Positions 9,053 through 17,601 of a stretch of 64,000 bases of DNA are shown one piece after another. Both the position numbers and the translations under genes were made by a program. Positions within the stretch are counted from its first letter, which is position 1. Each line of letters opens with the position of its first letter. The notes beneath the pieces were generated by a model. That model did no database searches. It was given only the letters and a program-made list of their open reading frames with translations, and was not told the origin of the DNA. This DNA is from an uncultured Spirochaetales bacterium. Its GTDB lineage: Bacteria; Spirochaetota; Spirochaetia; Sphaerochaetales; Sphaerochaetaceae. The stretch covers positions 148,521-212,520 of the forward strand of contig CASEAG010000002.1 in assembly GCA_949285785.1 (NCBI GenBank), written 5' to 3'.

Positions 9053-9664
9053 TTAAAGCCTCATGCCGAAAAGCCTCTCCCAACCTGCCTTGTAGAAGGC
9101 CTGAAGATTCTTGATATAGATCCTTGCATCCTCCCGGGGAACGGAGTGCCTCACCACCTCGAAGAAGGAGGTGAAATAGCCTGATGTGACCATATGCTCA
9201 AGAAGGGGATCGATCTCTGGTACTTGCATGCCATTACTCCTCATGAGTGCGATGAATTCCTCCGTGGACTCTTCCTCCACCTTCATCATCTCATCAATCA
9301 TGTTCGAATAGCGTGTTCCGTCGGAGCACATCAAAATCAGGCGGAACTCGTCCAGATGGTCATAGATATACTCAAGGCACCACTCGACGCATCTGGCTGT
9401 GATGTCTCCCATTCCAGAGACCTGAGTATCATAGGGCAGAGCGGCGAATTCCTCATGAGCGCCTTTATAGGCATCCATCACAGTCTCATATGCATCTTTT
9501 ACGAGTGAGTCGAAGATGTCTTCCTTGGAGGCGAAATAGCCATATAGGGCTCCTGTCGTAACACCTGCGAGGGCTGCAATACGCCTCATCGATGTTCCCA
9601 GGAAGCCTCGTTCAAGGAATTCAATCTTGGCTGTTTCAAGTATTCTCTTTTCGGTCTCACTCAT
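9053..9664 (-). CDS. TetR-family transcriptional regulator
   Basis: A 203-residue regulator. The N-terminal helix-turn-helix is typical: ILETAKIEFLERGF, then TSMRRIAALAGVTTGALYGY and FASKEDIF. The C-terminal half is the variable ligand domain. The ATG at 9664 is preferred over an in-frame GTG at 9673 because the predicted transcript begins only a few bases before it. It probably controls the two exporter genes and itself, since palindromes sit in both upstream regions. The ligand is probably the exporter's substrate (inference). There is no Shine-Dalgarno. Confidence 0.9.
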   Translation of the reverse strand: MSETEKRILETAKIEFLERGFLGTSMRRIAALAGVTTGALYGYFASKEDIFDSLVKDAYETVMDAYKGAHEEFAALPYDTQVSGMGDITARCVEWCLEYIYDHLDEFRLILMCSDGTRYSNMIDEMMKVEEESTEEFIALMRSNGMQVPEIDPLLEHMVTSGYFTSFFEVVRHSVPREDARIYIKNLQAFYKAGWERLFGMRL

Positions 9665-9673
9665 GTATAACAC

Positions 9674-9704
9674 TGTTATATAACATCGTTACAAAGCAAG
9701 TCAA
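9674..9704 (-). promoter_or_regulatory. tetR promoter with palindromic operator over the -10
   Basis: On the minus strand, -35 TTGACT (9704-9699), a 17-base spacer, and -10 ATATAA (9681-9676). The perfect 12-base palindrome TGTTATATAACA (9674-9685) covers the -10. Predicted transcription start is about 9668, only a few bases from the ATG at 9664. Autorepression by TetR is the simplest reading. Confidence 0.6.
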
Positions 9705-9838
9705 CAATGAGAGTGACGGTTGTGAACATCCAGGTGAAACGTCGCCGGGGCGGGGAGTGCGCGGAAAAGGGTTTCACACGAAGCTCAGAGCATGTCATGC
9801 ACTGGAACATGCAGAATCTGTTCCTCTTGTGGATGCTG

Positions 9839-9868
9839 TTGCACTGTGGCCCGGACATGTGGTAGAAG
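9839..9868 (+). promoter_or_regulatory. Promoter of the YkgJ-like gene
   Basis: -35 TTGCAC (9839-9844), 18-base spacer, -10 TAGAAG (9863-9868) preceded by TGG, and only 7 bases to the ATG at 9876. This predicts a leaderless transcript. Confidence 0.45.
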
Positions 9869-9875
9869 ACCTTGC

Positions 9876-10508
9876 ATGGACGGAATCGAAGGACCTCTCG
9901 AGACATTGGCCGGCACGTCGGTTTACGACGAGCTGAAGGCGATTCTCTCATATTACACCTCCATAGAGCATGATTTCGACGACTTCACCAGGGCCTTCTC
10001 TATACGCTGTCCTGATGTGTGCGGACGATGCTGTCAGATCTTCATACCCGATGTGACCTACCTCGAGGCGCTGGCTGTCGCTTTTCATCTTGTGATGGTG
10101 CAGGGGCGTGACGTCTCTTATCTGGAGACGTGGAGGGACGGGCACAGGTCATGCCCACTGTATGATGAGGCGAACCACCGGTGTTCCGCATACGCCGTGC
10201 GACCGATCGTATGCAGAGTGTTCGGCTCTGCCGCCACATCCACGAGGGAAGGTCTCTCCTTCGGCGGCTGTCGTCTTCCTGTCGCTCCGGATGACCGGAT
10301 AGCCAGGATAGGACATGATGAACTTGTCTCATCAGGGGTAGGAATCCCCCTGATGAGTGATTATGGAGAAGCCGTCGACAGCATGCAGAGGTCCTCGAGG
10401 CGAAGACTCCTTGACGAGGCGATTCTCGACTGTGCCGCCAAGCTGATGTTCATGAAGAGGATGGTGCAGGAAAGCGACAACAATCCCTCGTCGCCGCTTG
10501 CAAGCTGA
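9876..10508 (+). CDS. YkgJ-type cysteine-cluster protein
   Basis: A 210-residue cytoplasmic protein. Cysteines occur as CPDVCGRCC near residue 45, then CPLYDEANHRC and the pattern RPIVCRVFG, followed by GGC. This is the CxxxCxxCC...C...RPxxCR signature of the YkgJ / Fe-S (zinc or iron-sulfur) cluster family, whose biochemical role is not well defined. An upstream open stretch rich in Cys and Arg looks non-native, so the start is placed at the ATG matching the fold and the promoter. Convergent with malQ, with 6 bases between stop codons. Confidence 0.75.
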   Translation: MDGIEGPLETLAGTSVYDELKAILSYYTSIEHDFDDFTRAFSIRCPDVCGRCCQIFIPDVTYLEALAVAFHLVMVQGRDVSYLETWRDGHRSCPLYDEANHRCSAYAVRPIVCRVFGSAATSTREGLSFGGCRLPVAPDDRIARIGHDELVSSGVGIPLMSDYGEAVDSMQRSSRRRLLDEAILDCAAKLMFMKRMVQESDNNPSSPLAS

Positions 10509-10514
10509 AGCCGG

Positions 10515-12080
10515 TCAGGACTCCTGCCCGGATGTTCTGGATGACCGTTTCTCTTCGATTCTGGCAAGACGCTCCTGGAACGTCATTCCATCTCTGCCGG
10601 ATATCTCGACAAGATGCCTGAAGCGTGCGATGTGCCAGTCCGTGAAATCGTCCATCGATACCGACCAGGACCAGTTCAGGTCGTTGCAGGTGCTTGGCGT
10701 GTTCATCCTCGCCTCGTTGCCTAGTCCGAGGATGTCCTGCAGTTGGACTATGGCATAGCGTGCGTGGGAGAGCATCAGGGCGTTGAGGAAGGCCCATACT
10801 ATCTCCTTGTCGTCCGAGCTCAGATAACGTCTTACGATATCCTTCATGGCATCATCCTGGTTCTCGTACCATCCACGAAGCGTCTCGTTGTCATGCGTAC
10901 CGGGGTAGGCCACGAAGTCCTCGTCCCAGTTATGTGGCAGGAATGTGTCCCAGCTGTTGAACGAGCCGTCGGGAAGACGTGTGAAGCCGAACTGGAATAT
11001 CTTCATGCCAGGAAGGTGGTTCTCCTTGCGAAGTCTGTTGACGCTGTCCGTCATGAAGCCCAGGTCCTCGGCTATGATCGGCAGTTCGCCGAACTCATTC
11101 CTGAGTGCCTTGAAGAACGCCTTGCCGGGAGCCTTGACCCATTTGCCGTCCACAGCAGTGGGGCAGGATGCCTTGACCTCCCAGTATGCATCGAAGCCGC
11201 GGAAGTGGTCGATGCGGATTATGTCGCACAGTTCCAGCTGCTTGCGGATGCGTTCAATCCACCAGCTGAATCCCATCTCCTCATGCTTCTTCCAGTCGTA
11301 CACCGGATTGCCCCATCTCTGGCCGGTGGCGGAGAAGTTGTCTGGCGGAACGCCGGAGATGGCGCTGTATCCACCCTTTGCATCTGTCTTGAACAGCTGT
11401 ATGTTCGACCAGGTGTCGGCGCTGTCCGCTCCGACGAAGATGGGGATGTCGCCTATGATCCTTATGCCCCTGCCGTTCGCATAGCTTTTGAGCTTGAGCC
11501 ACTGCTTCAGGAAAAAATACTGCAGCACCCGGTATGTTTCGGCCTGCCTTGAATATTTCTTCAGCGTCTGCGGTGAGTATCTGTCCTCCCATAGCATCCA
11601 GCGTGCATCCTGGTACTTCTCGTCGTACAGCGTCATGAACACCGCATAGCCGTCGAGCCAGGACGCATTTGCCTGTTTGAAGGCCGCGTAGTCGCTGCGA
11701 TGCCTTCTGGAACGCAGGAAGTCTCCCGCGGCCTTCTTCAGCAGTGGAAGCTTGTAGGCCCGGACCCTGTCGAAATCGACGCGCGAGGACGGCCACTCCG
11801 GTGGAAAGGCTATGTCGTCCCTGTTCAGGTAGCCTTCATCGACCAGGTCCTCAAGATCGATCAGAAGCTCGTTGCCTGCGAATGTGGACCTTGCGGCGTA
11901 CGGGCTGTTGCCGTATCCGGTGGGACCGAGCGGAAGGACCTGCCAGAGCGTGGCACCTGTCCTGGACAGTTTGTCGACGAACTCGTACGCCTTGCGACCC
12001 ATGTCGCCGATGCCGTATTTCGTGCGGATGCTTGTCAGGTGGAAGAGAATTCCACTGTAGCGCGCTCCTGTTATCTCCAT
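10515..12080 (-). CDS. malQ: 4-alpha-glucanotransferase (amylomaltase)
   Basis: A 521-residue GH77 enzyme. It transfers glucan segments between maltodextrins, releasing glucose during maltose and glycogen use. Catalytic residues are visible: nucleophile Asp in RIDHF (about 291), acid/base Glu in IIAEDLG (about 338), and Asp in GTHDNET (about 397). The substrate-shaping QVLPLGPTGYGNSPY (about 47-61) is also present. Length matches the Thermus/plant DPE1 type rather than the longer E. coli MalQ. AGGAG lies 7 bases before the ATG. It follows the LacI regulator by 4 bases, so it closes the sugar-transport operon and points to alpha-glucans as the transported sugar. Confidence 0.96.
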   Translation of the reverse strand: MEITGARYSGILFHLTSIRTKYGIGDMGRKAYEFVDKLSRTGATLWQVLPLGPTGYGNSPYAARSTFAGNELLIDLEDLVDEGYLNRDDIAFPPEWPSSRVDFDRVRAYKLPLLKKAAGDFLRSRRHRSDYAAFKQANASWLDGYAVFMTLYDEKYQDARWMLWEDRYSPQTLKKYSRQAETYRVLQYFFLKQWLKLKSYANGRGIRIIGDIPIFVGADSADTWSNIQLFKTDAKGGYSAISGVPPDNFSATGQRWGNPVYDWKKHEEMGFSWWIERIRKQLELCDIIRIDHFRGFDAYWEVKASCPTAVDGKWVKAPGKAFFKALRNEFGELPIIAEDLGFMTDSVNRLRKENHLPGMKIFQFGFTRLPDGSFNSWDTFLPHNWDEDFVAYPGTHDNETLRGWYENQDDAMKDIVRRYLSSDDKEIVWAFLNALMLSHARYAIVQLQDILGLGNEARMNTPSTCNDLNWSWSVSMDDFTDWHIARFRHLVEISGRDGMTFQERLARIEEKRSSRTSGQES

Positions 12081-12084
12081 CTGA

Positions 12085-13119
12085 TCACTCCTTCGGCCCT
12101 GCCAGCGTCTCGCCCTCTATGAACGAGAACGGAACCAGCGGAACCTTCGATACCTTGCGTCCTGCAAGAAGTTCGAACATCGTCCTTGCCGCAAGCCTGC
12201 CTTTCTCATACCCGGGCTGGCTGATGGTCGTCAGACGACGCGGGAACCTGTATCCCGTGATATCGTCGAAGCCGACTATCGAGATGTCTTCAGGAACCCT
12301 GACGCCCATCTCGGTGAAGGCCTCCATGATTCCGTATGCCTGTATGTCGCTCATCGTGACGACGCATGTGGAACCGTCCGAGATTATATCCTGTGCCTTC
12401 CGCCACCCGTCTTCGAAGGTCGTCTCCTGCGTCTGCATGAAACACACTTCGCCTTCATCCAGACCATGAGTCGAAAGGGCCTTCCTGTAGCCTCTGATGC
12501 GGCATGCGACGATCCCGCTGTCGTTTGCATCCGGCTCGAGGGTGGGGGCAGGCAGAGAGACGATGCTTATCCTCCTGTGTCCGGCTTCGAGCACCTTCTC
12601 CAGCTGGAGACAGGCCGCCGCCTCGTCGTCGATGTTGACCGACAGGAACGCATCGTCATCTCCTCCGTCGATCATGACAAGCGGCATTGCGATGAGGTCT
12701 ACAAGCGAGCTCACGCCATCACCGAGGTAGCCCATGGTGACAAGCCCGTCCACCGTCGCGTTCTTGACCGCTTCGTATAGCGAGTCGTTCAGCGGGGGGA
12801 TGAAGCTGAGCATGTAGCCGTTCTCCTGACAGACCCTGCCGAGCCCTCTGATCACGTCGACCAGATACGGGTTCGCAAGACAGGTGTCGATGTCCTGGGG
12901 CAGCAGGAAGCCAAGCGTGAGCTGCTTGCCAAGCGAGAAGTTGCGCGCCCTCGGATCCGGGATGTAGTTCAGTTTCCTTGCTGTCTCCAGAATCCTGGAG
13001 CACGCCTCTTCGCTTATGCGGTCGGGATTGTTGAATGCAAACGATACCGCGGTCTTCGAATAACCCGACTCTCGGGCTATGTCCGCAATGGTTATCCTCT
13101 TTCTGGCAAGTGTCTGCAT
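12085..13119 (-). CDS. LacI-family transcriptional repressor
   Basis: A 344-residue repressor. The N-terminal helix-turn-helix reads RITIADIARESGYSKTAVS, with the hinge NYIPDPRARNFSLGK, then a periplasmic-binding-protein-like sugar domain. The start is chosen at 13119 because the HTH begins there and AAGGGGG lies upstream; 18 residues of open frame before it are not needed. It lies inside the transport operon, between the second permease and malQ. The palindrome in the binding-protein promoter (16342-16356) is its likely operator. The inducer is probably a maltodextrin or related sugar (inference from malQ). Confidence 0.93.
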   Translation of the reverse strand: MQTLARKRITIADIARESGYSKTAVSFAFNNPDRISEEACSRILETARKLNYIPDPRARNFSLGKQLTLGFLLPQDIDTCLANPYLVDVIRGLGRVCQENGYMLSFIPPLNDSLYEAVKNATVDGLVTMGYLGDGVSSLVDLIAMPLVMIDGGDDDAFLSVNIDDEAAACLQLEKVLEAGHRRISIVSLPAPTLEPDANDSGIVACRIRGYRKALSTHGLDEGEVCFMQTQETTFEDGWRKAQDIISDGSTCVVTMSDIQAYGIMEAFTEMGVRVPEDISIVGFDDITGYRFPRRLTTISQPGYEKGRLAARTMFELLAGRKVSKVPLVPFSFIEGETLAGPKE

Positions 13120-13144
13120 CCAGCGTATCCCCCTTTGTAACTTG

Positions 13145-13987
13145 TCAGCCCTTGACCGCTCCGGCCAGTACACCCTTGATGATGTACTTCTGGCAGAAGA
13201 GGTAGAAGACGATGACGGGAATCATCGCCAGGACCAGCATCGCCATCATGGCTCCCATGTCGACAGATCCGTAGCCGCCTCTCAGATACTGGATTGCGAC
13301 GGGAATCGTCCTGTACTCGGTTCCGATGACCAGGTAGGGCATGAGATAGTCGTTCCATACCCACATCGTCTCCAGGATGGCGATCGTGATGGCGGTGCTC
13401 TTGAGCATCGGCATGACGACCCAGAAGAACGTCCTGACCGGGTTGGCCCCGTCGATCATCGCGGCCTCCTCGAGGGCTATCGGGATGCTCTTGATGAAGC
13501 CGCTGAACATGAACGTGCTCATTCCGCATCCGAAGCCGACATAGAGGATGATGATCCCAATCGGGTTGTCGATATGGATCATGTTGGCGAACTTGCTCAT
13601 GGTGAACATTACCATCTGGAACGGGACGATCATCGAGAACACCAGTAGATAGTAGATGATCGTCGTCAGCTTGCCCTTGACCCTGGTGATGTACCAGGCG
13701 AGCATGCTCGTGAGCAGCAGTATGAAGATGACCGATGCAACCGTGATCCACAGCGAATAGCCGAATGCGCTGAAGAAGTTTATCTTGCCCACTCCGCTTG
13801 CGTAGTTGCCGAATCCGACGAAGCTCTGTGCATCGGGCAGCTTGAAGGCTCCTGTCGACGATATGAAGAGGTTCGCCTTGAAGGAGTTCATGACGACCAC
13901 GAGGATCGGGAAGATGATGAACGCCGCCACTACAAGGAGGATGGCGAAGATGATCCACTTCGTGTATTTCTTTCCTACCATTGCCAT
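13145..13987 (-). CDS. Sugar ABC transporter permease (MalG-like)
   Basis: A 280-residue inner-membrane permease with about six helices and the EAA loop EEAAMIDGANPVRTFFWVVMPM that docks the ATPase. It pairs with the MalF-like permease immediately upstream, which ends one base before this ATG. No ATPase subunit (MalK/MsmX type) is encoded in this operon, so a shared ATPase elsewhere is expected, as in many CUT1 systems. Two Met codons lie close together at the start (MAM); the first is used because of its spacing to GGAGG-like bases. Confidence 0.93.
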   Translation of the reverse strand: MAMVGKKYTKWIIFAILLVVAAFIIFPILVVVMNSFKANLFISSTGAFKLPDAQSFVGFGNYASGVGKINFFSAFGYSLWITVASVIFILLLTSMLAWYITRVKGKLTTIIYYLLVFSMIVPFQMVMFTMSKFANMIHIDNPIGIIILYVGFGCGMSTFMFSGFIKSIPIALEEAAMIDGANPVRTFFWVVMPMLKSTAITIAILETMWVWNDYLMPYLVIGTEYRTIPVAIQYLRGGYGSVDMGAMMAMLVLAMIPVIVFYLFCQKYIIKGVLAGAVKG

Positions 13988-13988
13988 A

Positions 13989-14834
13989 TCAGTTCTCCAC
14001 CTCCTTGCTCCGTGTGGCCACGAGCTGCACGAGTGCTATTGCCGCGACGAGTATGGTGAACATGACCGCCTTCGCCTGGCCGACACCTTCGAAGCCCACT
14101 CTGGAGTAGAACGTGTTGAAGATGTTCAGTGCCAGCATCTCGGTCTGATGGTTCGGTGCACCGTTGGTGAGTGCCAGGTTCTGGTCATACAGCTTGAAGC
14201 CGTTTGTCAGCGTAAGGAACAGGCAGATCGTGATTGACGGCATGACCGACGGGATGACGATTCGGAAGAGGGTGGTCTTCCCGTCGGCTCCGTCTATCGA
14301 TGCCGCCTCCAGCATGTCGCTCGAGATGTTCTGAATCGCCGCGATGTAGATGACCATCATGTATCCTACATTCTGCCAGTTCATCAGGACGACAAGACCC
14401 CAGAATCCGTATTTCGAATCTGACAGCATAGTCTGCTCGAAACCCGCGAGCACTCCGTTGAGCACCACCTGCCAGATCCAGCCGAGGACGATTCCGCCGA
14501 TGAGGTTGGGCATGAAGAAGATCGTCCTGAACGTGTTGGTTCCGGGCACGTTCTTCGTCAGAATCAACGCAAGGGCGAACGCAAGTATGTTGATCGAGAT
14601 CACGGTCACGATGGTGAAGCCCAGCGTGAACCAGAACGCCTGAGTGAAGTAGTTGTCGACCGTGAAGGCCCTGACGTAGTTGTCGAAGCCTACGAAGGTC
14701 GGATTGGTTATGGTCTCGAATTCGCAGAAGCTCAGCACGAAGCCCCATACCATCGGAATCAGGAAGGCGAGGGCGAAGCATACCAGTGCCGGCAACGCGA
14801 ATAGGGGGAAGTATTTCCTCAATGTCTTTTCCAT
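13989..14834 (-). CDS. Sugar ABC transporter permease (MalF-like)
   Basis: A 281-residue permease with six predicted helices and the EAA motif LEAASIDGADGKTTLFRIVIP. It is of the shorter CUT1 type that lacks the large MalF periplasmic loop of E. coli. It follows the binding-protein gene after 83 bases that hold an attenuator-like hairpin, and is coupled to the MalG-like gene by a one-base gap. Confidence 0.93.
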   Translation of the reverse strand: MEKTLRKYFPLFALPALVCFALAFLIPMVWGFVLSFCEFETITNPTFVGFDNYVRAFTVDNYFTQAFWFTLGFTIVTVISINILAFALALILTKNVPGTNTFRTIFFMPNLIGGIVLGWIWQVVLNGVLAGFEQTMLSDSKYGFWGLVVLMNWQNVGYMMVIYIAAIQNISSDMLEAASIDGADGKTTLFRIVIPSVMPSITICLFLTLTNGFKLYDQNLALTNGAPNHQTEMLALNIFNTFYSRVGFEGVGQAKAVMFTILVAAIALVQLVATRSKEVEN

Positions 14835-14856
14835 ATTGAAGACCTCTAGTGTCTGC

Positions 14857-14897
14857 TAAAGAAAAAGCCGTCATGTCAAGGCTCTGAAATGACGGCT
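14857..14897 (-). terminator. Attenuator-type hairpin between binding protein and permease genes
   Basis: On the minus strand, arms AGCCGTCAT (14897-14889) and ATGACGGCT (14874-14866) enclose a 14-base loop and are followed by TTTTTCTTT. It is a good intrinsic terminator inside the operon. Partial termination here would make the binding protein in excess over the permeases, as in many sugar ABC operons. Confidence 0.75.
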
Positions 14898-14917
14898 CTG
14901 TACTCATGGACTTCAGA

Positions 14918-16255
14918 TCACCTTCCGGTGAGCTCGGCCTCGCGTGCCCATGCATCGATTGCGGTCTGCGTCACCTGGTCCCAGGTGTAGCGGCCGTTGA
15001 TGTACTCGAGCATCGCCTGTGCGAAGTCGGTCTTCCACTGTTCCGACGGGATTCCGTTGAACACCCATGGAATGGAAGAGACTCCATCCTTGTTCATCCA
15101 GATGTTGACCTGCTTTGCGAGAGGATCGTTGGGGACCTCGTCTGCGCTGAAGGACGCGAACGGGGTGATGAACAGGAGCTGGTTGGTGACGATGTCCTTG
15201 CCTTCGTCGCTGCTGAACAGCCAGGTCAGGAAGATGTCCGCACCTTCGAGAGCCTCGGGTGATGCGTTCTTGTTGAAGGCGAGGTAGTTCTCGGTTCCTA
15301 CGCAGATTCCGTTGTTCTCCTCACCGTCGAGACCCATGTACAGAGGCAGGAACTTGATGTCCGCATCCGCGACCACGTTGCCTTGGGTTCCGAGGATCTG
15401 TGCTGCAGCCCAGTTTCCGTTCTGGACCATCGCGACCTGTCCGAGTGCGAACTCGGCCATGGAGTCTGCATCAGCCTTCGATCCGACCATTCCCTTGGCC
15501 GTGATGGAGTTGTTCAGATAGAGATCGAAGATGTTCTTGAAGTTCTCGCTTGCGCTGAACTCGAAGGTGGCGGCGGACTGTGCCGTGGCAAGATCGCCGT
15601 ACTCCGCCCACAGTGCGGGGTTCACGAGGTGGGTGGTCCATCTCCATTCGGAGCCCGGCATGAATGATGTGGATGCGAACACGCCCTGGATTCCCAGCTC
15701 GTCAAGGTGCTTGCTCATATCCTCTACGACTGCCTTGAGAGTATCGAAGTCCGTGATCTCCTCTGCGCTGCTGATGGAGACCGCCTTGTCGGGGAGGGCG
15801 AAGTACTTCCTCATGATGGCGTCGTTGTAGATGATGCCGTAGCCTTCGACCGCATACGGTACCGCGACCACGTTTCCATCGAGGGAGAGGGCCATGCCCT
15901 TGTCGGCCAGAAGTCCATAGAACTCGGTGTCCTGGAGAGGGGCGACCGTGGACGTGTTCTCCGCGATTCCGACAGGTCCGTTGACCTGGAAGATCGTGGG
16001 AGGATTGGACTTGGTCAGCTCGCTCCTGAGCGTCGCCTGGTACTGATTGGATGCAGCCGTGACGACCTTCAGGTCATACTGGGGATATGCAGCCTCGAAT
16101 GCCGGTTCAACGACATTCGTATAGACATCAGCGATTTCCGGCTTGAAGTTGAGGAAGTAGACTTCGGTCTTTCCCGAACTCTCGCTTCCGCCCTGAGCGA
16201 ACACGCTGGAGACTGCGACCAATGCGATGAGCATGATAGTCAAAGCTTTCTTCAT
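14918..16255 (-). CDS. Extracellular sugar-binding protein (ABC, family 1)
   Basis: A 445-residue periplasmic binding protein. The signal peptide KKALTIMLIALVAVSSVFA ends before QGGSES, a typical spirochete-type boundary; no lipobox cysteine is seen. The mature part begins with EVYFLNFKPEIADVY, the usual family-1 opening strand, and contains AVPYAVEGYGIIYNDAI and later LTWLFSSDEGKD. AAGGAG precedes the ATG. First gene of the mal-type operon, under a promoter with a LacI-type operator. Ligand is probably a maltodextrin, from the adjacent malQ; the sequence alone does not prove it. Confidence 0.93.
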   Translation of the reverse strand: MKKALTIMLIALVAVSSVFAQGGSESSGKTEVYFLNFKPEIADVYTNVVEPAFEAAYPQYDLKVVTAASNQYQATLRSELTKSNPPTIFQVNGPVGIAENTSTVAPLQDTEFYGLLADKGMALSLDGNVVAVPYAVEGYGIIYNDAIMRKYFALPDKAVSISSAEEITDFDTLKAVVEDMSKHLDELGIQGVFASTSFMPGSEWRWTTHLVNPALWAEYGDLATAQSAATFEFSASENFKNIFDLYLNNSITAKGMVGSKADADSMAEFALGQVAMVQNGNWAAAQILGTQGNVVADADIKFLPLYMGLDGEENNGICVGTENYLAFNKNASPEALEGADIFLTWLFSSDEGKDIVTNQLLFITPFASFSADEVPNDPLAKQVNIWMNKDGVSSIPWVFNGIPSEQWKTDFAQAMLEYINGRYTWDQVTQTAIDAWAREAELTGR

Positions 16256-16332
16256 TCGTTTTCTCCTTTTTGTTTTTCCGTTTCACTGCTTTCGGCATGA
16301 TGTCCTGTTCCCATTCCATCCTGCCTGAATAC

Positions 16333-16361
16333 AGACTAAATCGGTTTTGTAAACCGGTCAA
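16333..16361 (-). promoter_or_regulatory. Sugar operon promoter with LacI-type operator in its spacer
   Basis: Minus strand -35 TTGACC (16361-16356), 17-base spacer, -10 TAGTCT (16338-16333). The operator CGGTTT-TGT-AAACCG (16342-16356) occupies almost the whole spacer and touches the -35. A repressor there would exclude RNA polymerase. The LacI protein encoded in the operon is the natural candidate. Confidence 0.65.
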
Positions 16362-16466
16362 CAAAAAGTTTTGCAAATTTTAGCCTTCCAATCTGTTGAT
16401 ATATCTGGAACAAAATTGATATTTGGCCAAAGCCGCTCCAACCTTGTCGAAACTCGTCGGCCTTTA

Positions 16467-16475
16467 TGATAGAAT
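16467..16475 (+). promoter_or_regulatory. Extended -10 before the OadB-like gene
   Basis: TGA-TAGAAT (16467-16475) lies 10 bases before the ATG at 16486. No Shine-Dalgarno precedes that ATG. A TTGTCG at 16444-16449 is too far to be a good -35. Predicts a leader of only a few bases. Confidence 0.4.
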
Positions 16476-16485
16476 ACTGGCCGTT

Positions 16486-17586
16486 ATGGATACGAACGAA
16501 ATTCTGAACATCATCATGATCGGCGTAGGTTTCATCCTCATATACCTCGCCATCAGGAAGGAGATGGAGCCCACGCTCCTTCTCCCCATGGGTTTCGGAG
16601 CGATTCTCGTAAACCTGCCCGGTTCGGTCATGCTTCAGGACAATGCGATTCTGCAGTGGCTGTACAATGTGGGTATCGAGAGCGCAGAGGCGTTCCCGCT
16701 TCTTCTCTTCATCGGAATCGGCGCCATGATCGATTTCGGGCCGCTTATCTCCAAGCCGTGGCTGATCTTCATCGGAGCTGCAGGACAGGGTGGTATCTTC
16801 ATCTCCATGATCCTCGCATCCGCACTGGGATTCCCGCTCAACGATGCGGCCTCCATCGGCATCATCGGAGCCGCTGACGGTCCTACCGCCATCCTGGTCT
16901 CCCAGCGTCTGCATTCCAACTACGTCGCAGCGATCCTCATCGTCGCATACTGCTACATGGCGCTTGTGCCAATGATACAGCCCGTGGTCCTCAAGGCCAC
17001 GACGACGAAGAAGGAGAGGGCCATCCAGATGCACTACAAGCCGGGTGCCGTCTCCAAGACCACGAGAATCGTCTTCCCGATCGTCACCACCATCGTGTGC
17101 GGCATCATGGCACCGGACTCCGCAGCCCTCGTCGGAATGCTGATGTTCGGCAACCTCCTGAGAGAGTGCGGCGTCCTCGACTCCCTCTCCAGAGCTGCAC
17201 AGGACATGCTCAGCCCGCTCATCACGCTGCTGCTCGGCCTTGCCATCAGCCCAATGATGAAGGGAGAGGCTCTCCTCCAGCCCGCAACGCTGATGATCAT
17301 GGCCTTCGGTCTCGTCGCCTTCATCTTCGACACGGCCTGCGGTGTCATCTTCCTCAAGGTGATCAACATCTTCCTGCCCAAGGGCAAGAAGGTGAATCCG
17401 CTGATCGGCGGCGCTGGAATCTCGGCATTCCCGATGTCCAGCCGCGTTGTCCAGAAGGTCGGAATCGAGGCGAACAAGCAGAACCATCTGCTACCCTTCG
17501 CACTCGGTGCGAACGTCTCCGGACAGATCGCATCTGTCCTCGCTGGCGGACTCCTGCTTTCGGAGCTCCTGCCCATCTTCGGCTGA
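16486..17586 (+). CDS. Na+-translocating decarboxylase beta subunit (OadB-like)
   Basis: A 366-residue, very hydrophobic protein with ten or so helices. IGIIGAADGPTAI (about 124-136) is the conserved ion-pathway motif of the OadB/MmdB/GcdB family; GIGAMIDFGPLI and GAGISAFPMSSRV are also characteristic. The subunit couples decarboxylation of carboxybiotin to Na+ export across the inner membrane. The alpha (carboxyltransferase) and biotin subunits are not in the window, so the substrate (oxaloacetate, methylmalonyl-CoA or glutaconyl-CoA) is open. The frame can be extended upstream to a TTG, but nothing there supports it. A 42-residue gamma-like gene follows after 15 bases. Confidence 0.92.
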   Translation: MDTNEILNIIMIGVGFILIYLAIRKEMEPTLLLPMGFGAILVNLPGSVMLQDNAILQWLYNVGIESAEAFPLLLFIGIGAMIDFGPLISKPWLIFIGAAGQGGIFISMILASALGFPLNDAASIGIIGAADGPTAILVSQRLHSNYVAAILIVAYCYMALVPMIQPVVLKATTTKKERAIQMHYKPGAVSKTTRIVFPIVTTIVCGIMAPDSAALVGMLMFGNLLRECGVLDSLSRAAQDMLSPLITLLLGLAISPMMKGEALLQPATLMIMAFGLVAFIFDTACGVIFLKVINIFLPKGKKVNPLIGGAGISAFPMSSRVVQKVGIEANKQNHLLPFALGANVSGQIASVLAGGLLLSELLPIFG

Positions 17587-17601
17587 TAGGGAGGTATTGA
17601 A

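Noticed and set aside
9671..9673. GTG start for tetR, adding three residues.
   Set aside because: Predicted transcription starts near 9668, downstream of this codon.
16336..17487. Long minus-strand open frame opposite the OadB-like gene.
   Set aside because: Composition is His/Asp/Arg-rich antisense of a GC-rich gene; the plus strand has clear family motifs. Similar antisense frames opposite rnfC, prfB, the helicase and topA were dropped for the same reason.
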